A stretch of DNA of 64,000 nucleotides from Sphaerotilus mobilis (lineage in GTDB: Bacteria > Pseudomonadota > Gammaproteobacteria > Burkholderiales > Burkholderiaceae_C), in the NCBI RefSeq assembly GCF_004216565.1, contig NZ_SGWV01000008.1, positions 62,001 through 126,000 on the forward strand, given 5' to 3'. The stretch's first letter is position 1; the number at the start of each line of letters is the position of its first letter. Of the stretch, positions 19,248 through 26,486 are shown in pieces. Position numbers and translations under genes: made by a program. The notes below the pieces were generated by a model that had not been told where the DNA came from, did not search any database, and saw only the letters and a list, made by a program, of their open reading frames with translations.

Positions 19248-19763
19248 TCAGTGACCGGCGTGGCTGCCGTGGTTCTTGTCCATGTCCTGGGTGGCCGTCC
19301 GGGGTTTCTGGACCCAGACCATGACCTCTTCCTTGCCGCCGCGCTCGAAGGTCAGCGTGACCGGGAAACGGTCGCCTTCCTGCAGGGGCTTGCGCAGGTC
19401 CAGCAGCATGATGTGCAGCTCGCCGCCATGGCGCAGCGCGATCGATTGGCCCGGGGCCAGGTCGATCGAGGGCAGGGCGCGCATCTTCATGATGTCGCCG
19501 GCCATCTTCATCTCGTGGAACTCGACCTTGCCGGCCACGGGCGTCTCGGCGGCCAGCAGGCGATCAAGCTGCTTGCCGGTGTTGGCCAAAGCACGGAAGT
19601 AGACCGCGCCGCTGCGCACGCCCGGTGGCGTCGGCGTGGCATAGGGGTGGTCGATGCGGACATCGCCAGCCCGGCTGCCATGGGCGAGGGCGGGCAGGGT
19701 GGTCAGGGCACCGGTCGCCAGCAGGGCGACGCTCAGGGTGCGCAACAGGTGACGCTTGTTCAT
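19248..19763 (-). CDS. Periplasmic copper chaperone PCu(A)C, second paralogue
   Basis: A 171-residue PCu(A)C protein. I chose the ATG at 19763 (MNKRHLLRTLSVALLATGAL), which gives a clear Sec signal ending at ALAHG. The mature protein has HEMKMAGDIMKM and GELHIML, the spaced His/Met copper site. The C-terminus is short and polar with several His (DKNHGSHAGH). It is similar in architecture to the 17990-18499 protein but differs enough to suggest separate roles rather than a fresh duplication. Confidence 0.92.
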   Translation of the reverse strand: MNKRHLLRTLSVALLATGALTTLPALAHGSRAGDVRIDHPYATPTPPGVRSGAVYFRALANTGKQLDRLLAAETPVAGKVEFHEMKMAGDIMKMRALPSIDLAPGQSIALRHGGELHIMLLDLRKPLQEGDRFPVTLTFERGGKEEVMVWVQKPRTATQDMDKNHGSHAGH

Positions 19764-19792
19764 GGTTCGGGCTCCTGGGCGTTGCGGCGCGG

Positions 19793-20374
19793 TCAATGCT
19801 TCGCGGCCTTCGAACCGCCGTGTTGGGCCTTGTGGTCGTCATGGCCTGCGTGCGAGCCATGTGCATCGTGTCCGCCGTGCGCCGCTGCGCCATGTCCGGC
19901 CACCGGGGGATGCTCGCCGTTCGGGCCCATGCGCACGATGCCTTCGAAGCTGGCAAGCCGGGCCAGCGTGGCCTTGTCCAGGCGGGACTCGGCACGTGCC
20001 AGCGCGCCCGACAGGGCCCGCGCGTCGGCAGCGGCCATGCCGGTTTGCTCCAGCATGTGAACGTGCTTGAGGCCATCGCCGGCGCAGAGGTTGATCTCCC
20101 ACTGACGGCCGTCGTCGCTGCGGCGCATCAGCGCGCGGCCACCGCGATCACCCTGTTGCCAGTCGGCGATCGCGTGGTCCTTGTGGATGACGATCGGATC
20201 GACCTGCAGGCGCGCTTCCGGGCGGTCGAAGGTCTTCATCAGGACGTGACGGATGGCCTGCTGGTCATCGGCCGGAGCCGCATGGGCGGCCAGGCTGCCC
20301 ATGCCGAGGGCGGCGGACAGGGTCAGGGTCAGGGCAAAACGGCGGCGCGTGGCCGAGCAGAAAGCGCGTGTCAT
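19793..20374 (-). CDS. Copper uptake system-associated protein
   Basis: A 193-residue exported protein. The ATG at 20374 gives MTRAFCSATRRRFALTLTL and a signal peptide ending near AHAAPAD. The central domain (IRHVLMKTFDRPEARLQVDP, ADWQQGDRGGRALM, WEINLCAGDGLK) resembles proteins annotated as associated with copper uptake systems. The C-terminal 40 residues are very His-rich (HGAAAHGGHDAHGSHAGHDDH), a likely metal-binding tail. It follows the DUF2946 gene and precedes the PCu(A)C/Sco genes. The biochemical function is not established. Confidence 0.75.
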   Translation of the reverse strand: MTRAFCSATRRRFALTLTLSAALGMGSLAAHAAPADDQQAIRHVLMKTFDRPEARLQVDPIVIHKDHAIADWQQGDRGGRALMRRSDDGRQWEINLCAGDGLKHVHMLEQTGMAAADARALSGALARAESRLDKATLARLASFEGIVRMGPNGEHPPVAGHGAAAHGGHDAHGSHAGHDDHKAQHGGSKAAKH

Positions 20375-20538
20375 GGTGTTCAGGCGTGGTGAGCGGCTGC
20401 CGTGCTGTGGCGGGCCGCAGGGGGATGGTCGGTGATCGGGGCCGCGTGCCGGACCGATCGGGGGGATCGGACAGAAGCTGGGCAAAAACAGGGCAGGGCC
20501 GCGCGGACGCCTTCGGCCATGCCGTGTGGCAGGCGCTG

Positions 20539-20970
20539 TCAGGCCTGCCGTGCCGTCACCGCGGGTGGCGCTCGTGCGCCGTGGGCCGACGGCCAGGGGT
20601 GGGCCTGTGTGGCCCGACCCGTGTGGCGTGGCGCAGCATCCGGCAGCAGGGCCGGATCCAGCAGCCCGGCGGGCAGCATCGGGACCGCGCTCAGGCCGGC
20701 CGGCCAGCTGCAGTAGTCGCAGGCCGCAGCCCGGTGTGCAGCGGGCGCTTCGTCCGCAGCCTCCACACCGGCATCGTCGCCGGAGACCTGGGCGGACCCT
20801 TGCGGACTGCACCAGCCGCGGTCGTCCAGACCGACGATCCAGGCCGCCACGGCGGCGTCGCCACCTTGCGCACGCACGACCGCATGGCTGATGGCGGGTG
20901 CCATCAGCGGCATCAGGACCAGCAGGATGCCGAGCCAGACGATGTGGGTGCGCGTGCGCAGGAAATGCAT
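20539..20970 (-). CDS. DUF2946 family protein heading the copper cluster
   Basis: A 143-residue protein starting at the ATG at 20970 (MHFLRTRTHIVWLGILLVLM). The first 30 residues form a signal or membrane anchor. The rest is low-complexity with a Cys pair in AACDYCSW, the feature typical of DUF2946 proteins found beside copper genes. It is probably periplasmic. It is the promoter-proximal gene of the copper cluster, and the following gene starts 164 bases on. Function is unknown. Confidence 0.7.
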   Translation of the reverse strand: MHFLRTRTHIVWLGILLVLMPLMAPAISHAVVRAQGGDAAVAAWIVGLDDRGWCSPQGSAQVSGDDAGVEAADEAPAAHRAAACDYCSWPAGLSAVPMLPAGLLDPALLPDAAPRHTGRATQAHPWPSAHGARAPPAVTARQA

Positions 20971-21057
20971 GAATCGATTGTGCGGGATCTGTTCAAGCCC
21001 GGCGGTCGTGCCTGGCTTGCGAGTGAGGCTGCACCGTGACGAAAGCGGCGCAGGCAT

Positions 21058-21083
21058 AAAAAAACCCGGCCATCAGCCGGGTT
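21058..21083 (-). terminator. Intrinsic terminator of the phasin gene
   Basis: Read on the minus strand, an 8-bp stem AACCCGGC/GCCGGGTT (bases 21063-21083) with a 5-base loop is followed by seven U residues (21058-21064). It terminates transcription coming from the phasin gene, leaving a 3' untranslated region of about 180 bases. Confidence 0.85.
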
Positions 21084-21135
21084 GAAAGGTACCTGGAAAG
21101 AAGACTTTCGCGCGGTACCGAGGAGACAACTTGTG

Positions 21136-21155
21136 GCGCAGACATCGGTCTGCGC
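21136..21155 (-). other. Perfect hairpin in the phasin 3' untranslated region
   Basis: An 8-bp perfect stem GCGCAGAC/GTCTGCGC with a 4-base loop lies between the phasin stop (21260) and the terminator. It has no U-tract. It could protect the abundant phasin message from 3' exonucleases. The rest of 21084-21259 holds no gene I can support. Confidence 0.4.
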
Positions 21156-21259
21156 GGATCCGTCGGGGGACGGTGGCCCGGAAGCCAACCGCCATGACGG
21201 CAGTGTGCTGCAGCAGGCTGAATCCTGGCTTGCGCCAGATCAAGCCCGAGCCGGCCGAA

Positions 21260-21829
21260 TCACGCAGCGGTGCGGCGCTTCGGAGCGGCGGCGGTGGTGG
21301 CGGCCTTGGCGGCGGTCGTCGCGGTCTGGCTCAGTTGCTCGAAGCTGGCTTCGGCGGCGGTCTGGGCTTGCTTGGCAGCCTTCTGGGCCGATTCGACGGC
21401 GTTCTGGCCGGCGCTCATGGCCGACTTGACGAAGGCGACGGCGCCTTCGCTGCCGGCCGGGGCGTTCTTCAGGGCGGCTTCGATCAGCGAGGTGATCTGG
21501 GCCTGGACGGCGCCGAACTGGGCTTCGGCCAGCTTGGCGACTTCGCCCTGGGTCGACGAGGCGATTTCGTAGACCTGGCGGCTGTAGGAGGCGACCTTCT
21601 CGGTGGCCGGCTGAACCAGCGACGATTGCAGAGCCAGCAGCTCTTGGGCGTCCTTGGCGGCCAGCAGGGCCTTGGCGGTCTCGGTCGACTCGGCCAGGGT
21701 GGCGCGGCCGGCTTGCAGGTTCAGTTCGACCAGCTTCTCGACGCCTTCGAAGGCCTTCTGGCTCAGTTCGAGCACGGCTTCGAGGTTGGCCTTGCCGGCG
21801 GCAGCGAATTGCTCAGGGGACGTGTTCAT
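21260..21829 (-). CDS. phaP: Phasin family protein (PHA granule-associated)
   Basis: A 189-residue amphipathic, Ala- and Gln-rich helical protein that coats polyhydroxyalkanoate granules. The ATG at 21829 ([20 protein letters not shown]) is preceded by AGGAG at a good distance. Phasin_2 family features are [25 protein letters not shown] and [14 protein letters not shown]. The C-terminus is Ala/Thr-rich with a basic end (PKRRTAA). No PHA synthase lies in the window. Two inverted PhaR-like operators flank its promoter, and a strong terminator lies downstream. Confidence 0.92.
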   Translation of the reverse strand: MNTSPEQFAAAGKANLEAVLELSQKAFEGVEKLVELNLQAGRATLAESTETAKALLAAKDAQELLALQSSLVQPATEKVASYSRQVYEIASSTQGEVAKLAEAQFGAVQAQITSLIEAALKNAPAGSEGAVAFVKSAMSAGQNAVESAQKAAKQAQTAAEASFEQLSQTATTAAKAATTAAAPKRRTAA

Positions 21830-21870
21830 CGAGGGCTCCTTGGGTGACATGAAGGGGTGCGGCGTGTTTG

Positions 21871-21941
21871 TTGCACTGCAGCAATGGGGTCAGTATAGGA
21901 GCCCGGAACGCAAAAGCAAGCGTCGTTGCTGCAGTGCAGCA
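21871..21941 (-). promoter_or_regulatory. phaP promoter flanked by two PhaR-like operators
   Basis: On the minus strand a -10 TATACT (21892-21897) and -35 TTGCTT (21914-21919) are separated by 16 bases. One operator, TTGCACTGCAGCAA (21871-21884), lies just downstream of the -10. The other, TTGCTGCAGTGCAGCA (21926-21941), lies just upstream of the -35. The first is nearly the reverse complement of the second (13 of 14 bases), with centres 55 bases apart. PhaR repressors bind TGC-rich, GCA-rich sequences before phasin genes, so PhaR control with both sides of the promoter covered is likely. Confidence 0.75.
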
Positions 21942-22010
21942 GAGATTAGGGGGGAAGCTCTAGCCGGCGTCCTTTCCGGGCATCTGGCGGCCTGCAGACA
22001 CAATTCCGCC

Positions 22011-22955
22011 ATGCAATGCCACTACAGCGATCACTTCGTGCTGCCCCTGCCGGAGGGCCACCGCTTCCCGATGCGCAAGTACCGCGACCTGCACGACGCG
22101 CTGGCGGTGGCGCTGCCGCAGGCGCGCTTTGTCGAGGCGCCGTCCGCATCGCCCGGTGAACTGGCACTGGCGCACACGCCGTCCTATGTCGATGCGGTGC
22201 TGCACGGCCACCTCAGCGCCGCCCAGCAGCGTGAGATCGGCTTCCCCTGGTCACCACAGATGGCGGAGCGCTCGCGCCGCTCGGTCGGCGCGACCATCGC
22301 CGCCGCCCGCGCGGCCTTGCACGAGGGCGTCTCCGCCAACCTGGCCGGCGGCACCCACCACGCCAGCACCGATGCCGGCAGTGGCTTTTGCGTCTTCAAC
22401 GACGTGGCCGTGGCCGCCCGGCTGATGCAGGCCGAATGGCACCGCCACCATCGCCGCCTGTTGCGTGTGGCGGTGATCGACCTGGACGTGCACCAAGGCA
22501 ACGGCACCGCCGCGATCCTGGCCGACGACCCGACGGTCTGGACGTTGTCGCTGCACGGCCAGCACAACTTCCCCTTTCGCAAGGTCGCCAGTGACGACGA
22601 CGTGGCCCTGCCCGACGGCTGCGGCGATGCCGACTACCTGGCCGCGCTGGATGCCGCGCTCGACCGTCTGTGGACGGCCCATGCCGATGGCCTGCCCGGG
22701 CTGGCCTTCTACAACGCGGGTGCCGACGTGCACGAGGGCGACCGGCTGGGCCGCCTGAAGCTGACGGCAGACGGCGTCGCCGAACGCGATCGCCGGGTCT
22801 ACGCGGCCTTGCGCCAGCGGGGCATTCCGGTGGCGATCTGCATGGGTGGGGGTTACGGGATCGACCTGGCGCAGACCGTCGCGGTGCAGCGGCGCACGCT
22901 CGAACTGGCCTGGGAAGACTGGCACGCACGGGGCGCCCTGCGTGCTCCCACGTAG
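22011..22955 (+). CDS. Histone deacetylase superfamily protein (acetyl-amide hydrolase)
   Basis: A 314-residue zinc-dependent deacetylase of the HDAC/acetylpolyamine amidohydrolase superfamily. The start at 22011 gives MQCHYSDHFVLPLPEGHRFP. The catalytic and zinc residues are visible: the tandem His in GGTHHASTDAGSGFCVFND, VIDLDVHQGNGT (Asp and His ligands), and the second Asp in NAGADVHEGDRLG. The substrate is unknown. Bacterial relatives act on acetyl-polyamines or on acetylated small molecules or proteins. It is followed by the antiporter gene after 82 bases. Confidence 0.88.
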   Translation: MQCHYSDHFVLPLPEGHRFPMRKYRDLHDALAVALPQARFVEAPSASPGELALAHTPSYVDAVLHGHLSAAQQREIGFPWSPQMAERSRRSVGATIAAARAALHEGVSANLAGGTHHASTDAGSGFCVFNDVAVAARLMQAEWHRHHRRLLRVAVIDLDVHQGNGTAAILADDPTVWTLSLHGQHNFPFRKVASDDDVALPDGCGDADYLAALDAALDRLWTAHADGLPGLAFYNAGADVHEGDRLGRLKLTADGVAERDRRVYAALRQRGIPVAICMGGGYGIDLAQTVAVQRRTLELAWEDWHARGALRAPT

Positions 22956-23037
22956 GGGCGATTGCCGGCGCGGGGCCCGCAGTGCGCCGCTAGCATCGGG
23001 CGCCCCGCTTACCCTCTCCCCACCCGCTGGAGCCCTG

Positions 23038-24462
23038 ATGTCCCTGGTTCGACGCCAACCCCGACTCGCCTGGCTGCTGGCCAGCCTGAGCCTGCTGGTC
23101 ACGCCGCTTGCACACGCGGCCGAGGTCGACGGCAGCACCTTGTCCGCCGCCTGGGCGATCCCGTTTGCCGGCCTGCTGCTGTCGATCGCGCTGTGCCCGC
23201 TGCTGATGCCCGTCGTCTGGCACCACCATTTCGGCAAGATCACGGCCGGCTGGTCGCTGGCTTTCCTGCTGCCCTTCGCGGCGGTGTTCGGCGCCGGCCT
23301 GGCCGGGCAGGGTCTGGTGCATGCGCTGGTGGCCGAGTACCTGCCCTTCATCGTGCTGCTGACGGCGCTCTACACGGTGGCTGGCGGCATCCACATCCGG
23401 GGCAACTTCCACGGCAGTCCGGGTTTCAACGCGCTGCTGATGGTGATTGGCGCGGTGCTGGCGAGCTTCATGGGCACGACCGGCGCGTCGATGCTGATGA
23501 TCCGGCCGCTGATCCGCGCCAACGACAACCGCAAGCACGCGGCCCACGTCGTCGTGTTCTTCATCTTCATCGTCAGCAACGCGGGTGGCTCGCTGACGCC
23601 GCTGGGCGATCCGCCGCTGTTCCTGGGCTTCCTCAAGGGCGTCGACTTCTTCTGGACCCTGGGCCACGTCTTCCCGGAAACGCTGTTCCTTGTCGGCGCG
23701 CTGCTGGCGATCTTCTGGCTCGTCGACACCTGGTTCTACCGCCGTGAAGGCGTCGAGCGCGCCGACCCGACGCCCGACGACGACCGCTTCGCGATCGAGG
23801 GCCGCGTCAACCTGCTGCTGCTGCTGGTGATCGTCGCGCTGGTGCTGATGAGCGGCACCTGGAAGCCCGGCATCCACATCGACGTTGCCGGCTTCCAGGT
23901 CGGGCTCGAACAACTGGTGCGCGACGTCGCGTTGCTGGGCGTGATCGTGGCCTCGCTGCAGCTGACCCATCGCCGCGTGCATCAGGACAACCAGTTCAAC
24001 TGGGCGCCGATGCAGGAGGTGGCCAAGCTCTTCGCCGGCATCTTCCTGACCATCACGCCGGTGCTGGCGATGCTCAAGGCCGGCAGCGCGGGGGCCTTCG
24101 CGCCGGTCGTCAACCTGGTGACCGCGCCCGACGGCCAGCCCATCCCGGCGATGTATTTCTGGGCCTCTGGCCTGCTGTCGTCCTTCCTGGACAACGCGCC
24201 CACCTACCTGGTCTTCTTCAACCTCGCCGGTGGCGACCCGCAGGTGCTGATGACGACCTTGGCACCGGTGCTGGCGGCGATCTCGGCCGGCTCCGTCTTC
24301 ATGGGCGCCAACAGCTACATCGGCAACGCGCCCAACCTCATGGTCAAGGCCATTGCCGAAGATCGTGGCGTGAAGATGCCCAGCTTCTTCGGCTACATGG
24401 CCTGGAGCGGCGCGGTGCTGATCCCACTGTTCATCGCGATGACCTTCATCTGGATGCGCTGA
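23038..24462 (+). CDS. nhaD: NhaD-type sodium:proton antiporter
   Basis: A 474-residue inner-membrane protein of the ion transporter superfamily, most similar in pattern to NhaD. It begins with a cleavable-looking signal segment (MSLVRRQPRLAWLLASLSLL to AHAAE), then about eleven membrane helices. Characteristic segments are MGTTGASMLMIRPLIRAND, SNAGGSLTPLGDPPLFLGF and SSFLDNAPTYLVF. The Asp and Thr residues in these half-helical segments are typical for ion binding in this fold. It would exchange Na+ or Li+ for protons. Another member of the fold, such as an arsenite or citrate carrier, is less likely. Confidence 0.85.
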   Translation: MSLVRRQPRLAWLLASLSLLVTPLAHAAEVDGSTLSAAWAIPFAGLLLSIALCPLLMPVVWHHHFGKITAGWSLAFLLPFAAVFGAGLAGQGLVHALVAEYLPFIVLLTALYTVAGGIHIRGNFHGSPGFNALLMVIGAVLASFMGTTGASMLMIRPLIRANDNRKHAAHVVVFFIFIVSNAGGSLTPLGDPPLFLGFLKGVDFFWTLGHVFPETLFLVGALLAIFWLVDTWFYRREGVERADPTPDDDRFAIEGRVNLLLLLVIVALVLMSGTWKPGIHIDVAGFQVGLEQLVRDVALLGVIVASLQLTHRRVHQDNQFNWAPMQEVAKLFAGIFLTITPVLAMLKAGSAGAFAPVVNLVTAPDGQPIPAMYFWASGLLSSFLDNAPTYLVFFNLAGGDPQVLMTTLAPVLAAISAGSVFMGANSYIGNAPNLMVKAIAEDRGVKMPSFFGYMAWSGAVLIPLFIAMTFIWMR

Positions 24463-24514
24463 CGTCGCGCTGCTGAAATCCCTACTTCGACCCACCCGAG
24501 CCCAGGAAACCGAC

Positions 24515-25513
24515 ATGTCCGCCAAGCCCCGCCTGCTGGTCGCCCGCAATGTCTTCACGCCCGTGATCGACCGCTTGCGTGAGCATTTCGACCTCGAGGT
24601 CAACACCGACGACGCGGTCTGGAGCCGCGACGCGCTGATCGCGCGCCTGCAAGGCTTTGACGCCGTCTTTGTCACCACCAGCGAGCCGATCGACCGCACC
24701 TTGTTGGCGGCTTGCCCGCAGCTCAAGGCGGTTTGCAGCATGGCGGTGGGCTACAACAACATCGACGTGCCGGCCTGCACCGAACACGGCGTGCTGGCCA
24801 GCAATGCGCCGGACGTGCTGACCGAGACCACTGCCGACTTGGGCTTCGCGCTGATGATGGCCGCCGCCCGCCGCCTCGCCGAGAGCGAGCATTACCTGCG
24901 GGCTGGCAAGTGGCAGAAGTGGTCGGTCGACATGATGTGCGGCCAGGACGTGCATGGCCGCACGCTCGGCATCCTGGGCATGGGCCGGATCGGCCAGGCG
25001 ATCGCCCGGCGCGGCGCGCTGGGCTTTGGCATGAAGGTGATCTATCACAACCGTTCGAAGCTGGCGCCCGAGATCGAGCAGCCGCTGGGCGCGCGCTGGG
25101 TCGACTTCGACGGCCTGCTGCAGGGATCCGATCACCTGATCATCGTGTTGCCCTACAGCCCGGCATCGCACCACCTGATCGGCGCGGCGCAACTGGCGAA
25201 GATGAAGCCGACCGCGACGCTGACCAACGTCGCCCGTGGCGGCATCGTCGACGACGCGGCACTGGCTCAGGCGCTGAGCCAGAACGTGATCGCCGCCGCT
25301 GGCCTGGATGTGTTCGAGGGCGAGCCCGCCGTGCATCCGGACCTGCTCACGGTCCCCAACGTCGTGCTGACGCCGCACATCGGCAGCGCCAGCATCCCGA
25401 CCCGCATGGCCATGGCCAACCTGGCCGCCGACAACCTGATCGCCCGCTTCACCGGCGGCCGTCCGCCGACCGCCCTGAACCCCGAGGTGCTGTCCACAGG
25501 CCAGCGCGGATGA
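24515..25513 (+). CDS. ghrB: 2-hydroxyacid dehydrogenase, glyoxylate/hydroxypyruvate reductase type
   Basis: A 332-residue NAD(P)H-dependent D-2-hydroxyacid dehydrogenase that reduces glyoxylate and hydroxypyruvate, or acts as glycerate dehydrogenase. The Rossmann motif is LGILGMGRIGQAIA. The catalytic triad is visible: Arg in NVARGGIVDD, Glu in DVFEGEP and His in TPHIGSAS. The N-terminal substrate domain has SMAVGYNNIDVPAC and the usual TTADLGFALMM hinge. Length matches GhrB (about 324). The next gene starts at an ATG overlapping its stop, so they are co-translated. Confidence 0.88.
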   Translation: MSAKPRLLVARNVFTPVIDRLREHFDLEVNTDDAVWSRDALIARLQGFDAVFVTTSEPIDRTLLAACPQLKAVCSMAVGYNNIDVPACTEHGVLASNAPDVLTETTADLGFALMMAAARRLAESEHYLRAGKWQKWSVDMMCGQDVHGRTLGILGMGRIGQAIARRGALGFGMKVIYHNRSKLAPEIEQPLGARWVDFDGLLQGSDHLIIVLPYSPASHHLIGAAQLAKMKPTATLTNVARGGIVDDAALAQALSQNVIAAAGLDVFEGEPAVHPDLLTVPNVVLTPHIGSASIPTRMAMANLAADNLIARFTGGRPPTALNPEVLSTGQRG

Positions 25514-26415
25514 CGGCCATGCCACGCTGGATCGCCGGCCTCGCGCTGACCGTGTCGACGCTGGCCAGCCTGGCCGCCGAACCGCCGACCTATGCCGACC
25601 TGCAGCCGCTGTTCCAGCAGCGCTGCGTGCTCTGCCACAGCGGCGCGGGCGCGGCGGCGGGCTTGGCGCTGGACACGCTGGCCGGTCTCACCAAGGGCAG
25701 CACACGCGGCGCCGTCGTCGTGTCGGGTCAGCCGGGCAGCAGCGAACTGGTCAAGCGGCTCAAGGGCATCAGCCTGCCACGCATGCCGCTGACCGGCCCG
25801 CCGTGGGTGGACGACGCCGACATCGCCCGCGTGGAACGCTGGATCGCCGCTGGCCTGCCCGCCGGCGGCGCCATCGCGCCAGCTGCGGCCGTGGCTGCGC
25901 CCAAGCCCGCCGCCGGCCAGCCGCCGACCTGGGCCCATGTCGCGCCGATCCTGGCGACCCGCTGTGCCAAGTGCCACAGCCCGCAGGGTCTGATGGGCCC
26001 GGCCCCGGAGGGCTATGTGCTCAACAGCTATGAGGCGACCGTCTCGGCCAATGACCGCGCCCGGGTCGTGCCGGGTCGACCCGAAGCCAGCGAGCTGTCC
26101 CGTCGAGTCAAGGGCCATGCCCGGCCGCGCATGCCCTACGACGGTCCGCCTTGGCTGGGCGCCGACGAGATCAAGCTGGTCGACGACTGGATCCGCCAGG
26201 GTGCCCGGGACGCCACCGGCAAGCCCGCGCCAATCCGGGGCGGTGCCCGCATCCGCCTGCGTGGTGTGATGTCGGCCGACGGCACGCTCGACGGCCTGGT
26301 GCTGCCGCCGGGCGGCCGGCGCGACAAGCAGCCCGGCCCCGGCGACGAGGTCGAACTGCGGGCCTGGTTGATGCCCGACGGCAGCCTCGACGTGGATCGG
26401 CTGCGGCGTCGTTGA
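25510..26415 (+). CDS. Exported duplicated cytochrome c-like protein (two CxxCH modules)
   Basis: A 301-residue periplasmic protein with a signal peptide to about residue 23 (SLAAEPP) and two haem c motifs, CVLCH at 39-43 and CAKCH at 152-156. Each module ends with a similar tail (RMPLTGPPW...ADIARVERWI and RMPYDGPPW...DEIKLVDDWI), so the protein is an internal duplication. The Met in RMP may be the distal haem ligand. The fold resembles the PSCyt1/planctomycete-type cytochrome c domain. It overlaps the hydroxyacid reductase gene (ATGA) and converges with the molybdenum hydroxylase operon. A role as electron acceptor for the latter is possible but unproven. Confidence 0.8.
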   Translation: MTAMPRWIAGLALTVSTLASLAAEPPTYADLQPLFQQRCVLCHSGAGAAAGLALDTLAGLTKGSTRGAVVVSGQPGSSELVKRLKGISLPRMPLTGPPWVDDADIARVERWIAAGLPAGGAIAPAAAVAAPKPAAGQPPTWAHVAPILATRCAKCHSPQGLMGPAPEGYVLNSYEATVSANDRARVVPGRPEASELSRRVKGHARPRMPYDGPPWLGADEIKLVDDWIRQGARDATGKPAPIRGGARIRLRGVMSADGTLDGLVLPPGGRRDKQPGPGDEVELRAWLMPDGSLDVDRLRRR

Positions 26416-26434
26416 AGAGCGACGCTTAAACGAA

Positions 26435-26459
26435 TGAAGGGCGCCAGTGGCGCCCTTCA
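26435..26459. terminator. Bidirectional terminator between convergent genes
   Basis: A perfect 11-bp stem (TGAAGGGCGCC at 26435-26445, GGCGCCCTTCA at 26449-26459) with a 3-base loop sits between the ends of the cytochrome gene and the molybdenum hydroxylase gene. The U-tracts on either side are short, so some termination may need help. Confidence 0.7.
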
Positions 26460-26486
26460 AACCTCATGCGGTGCCCGACCTGAGGC

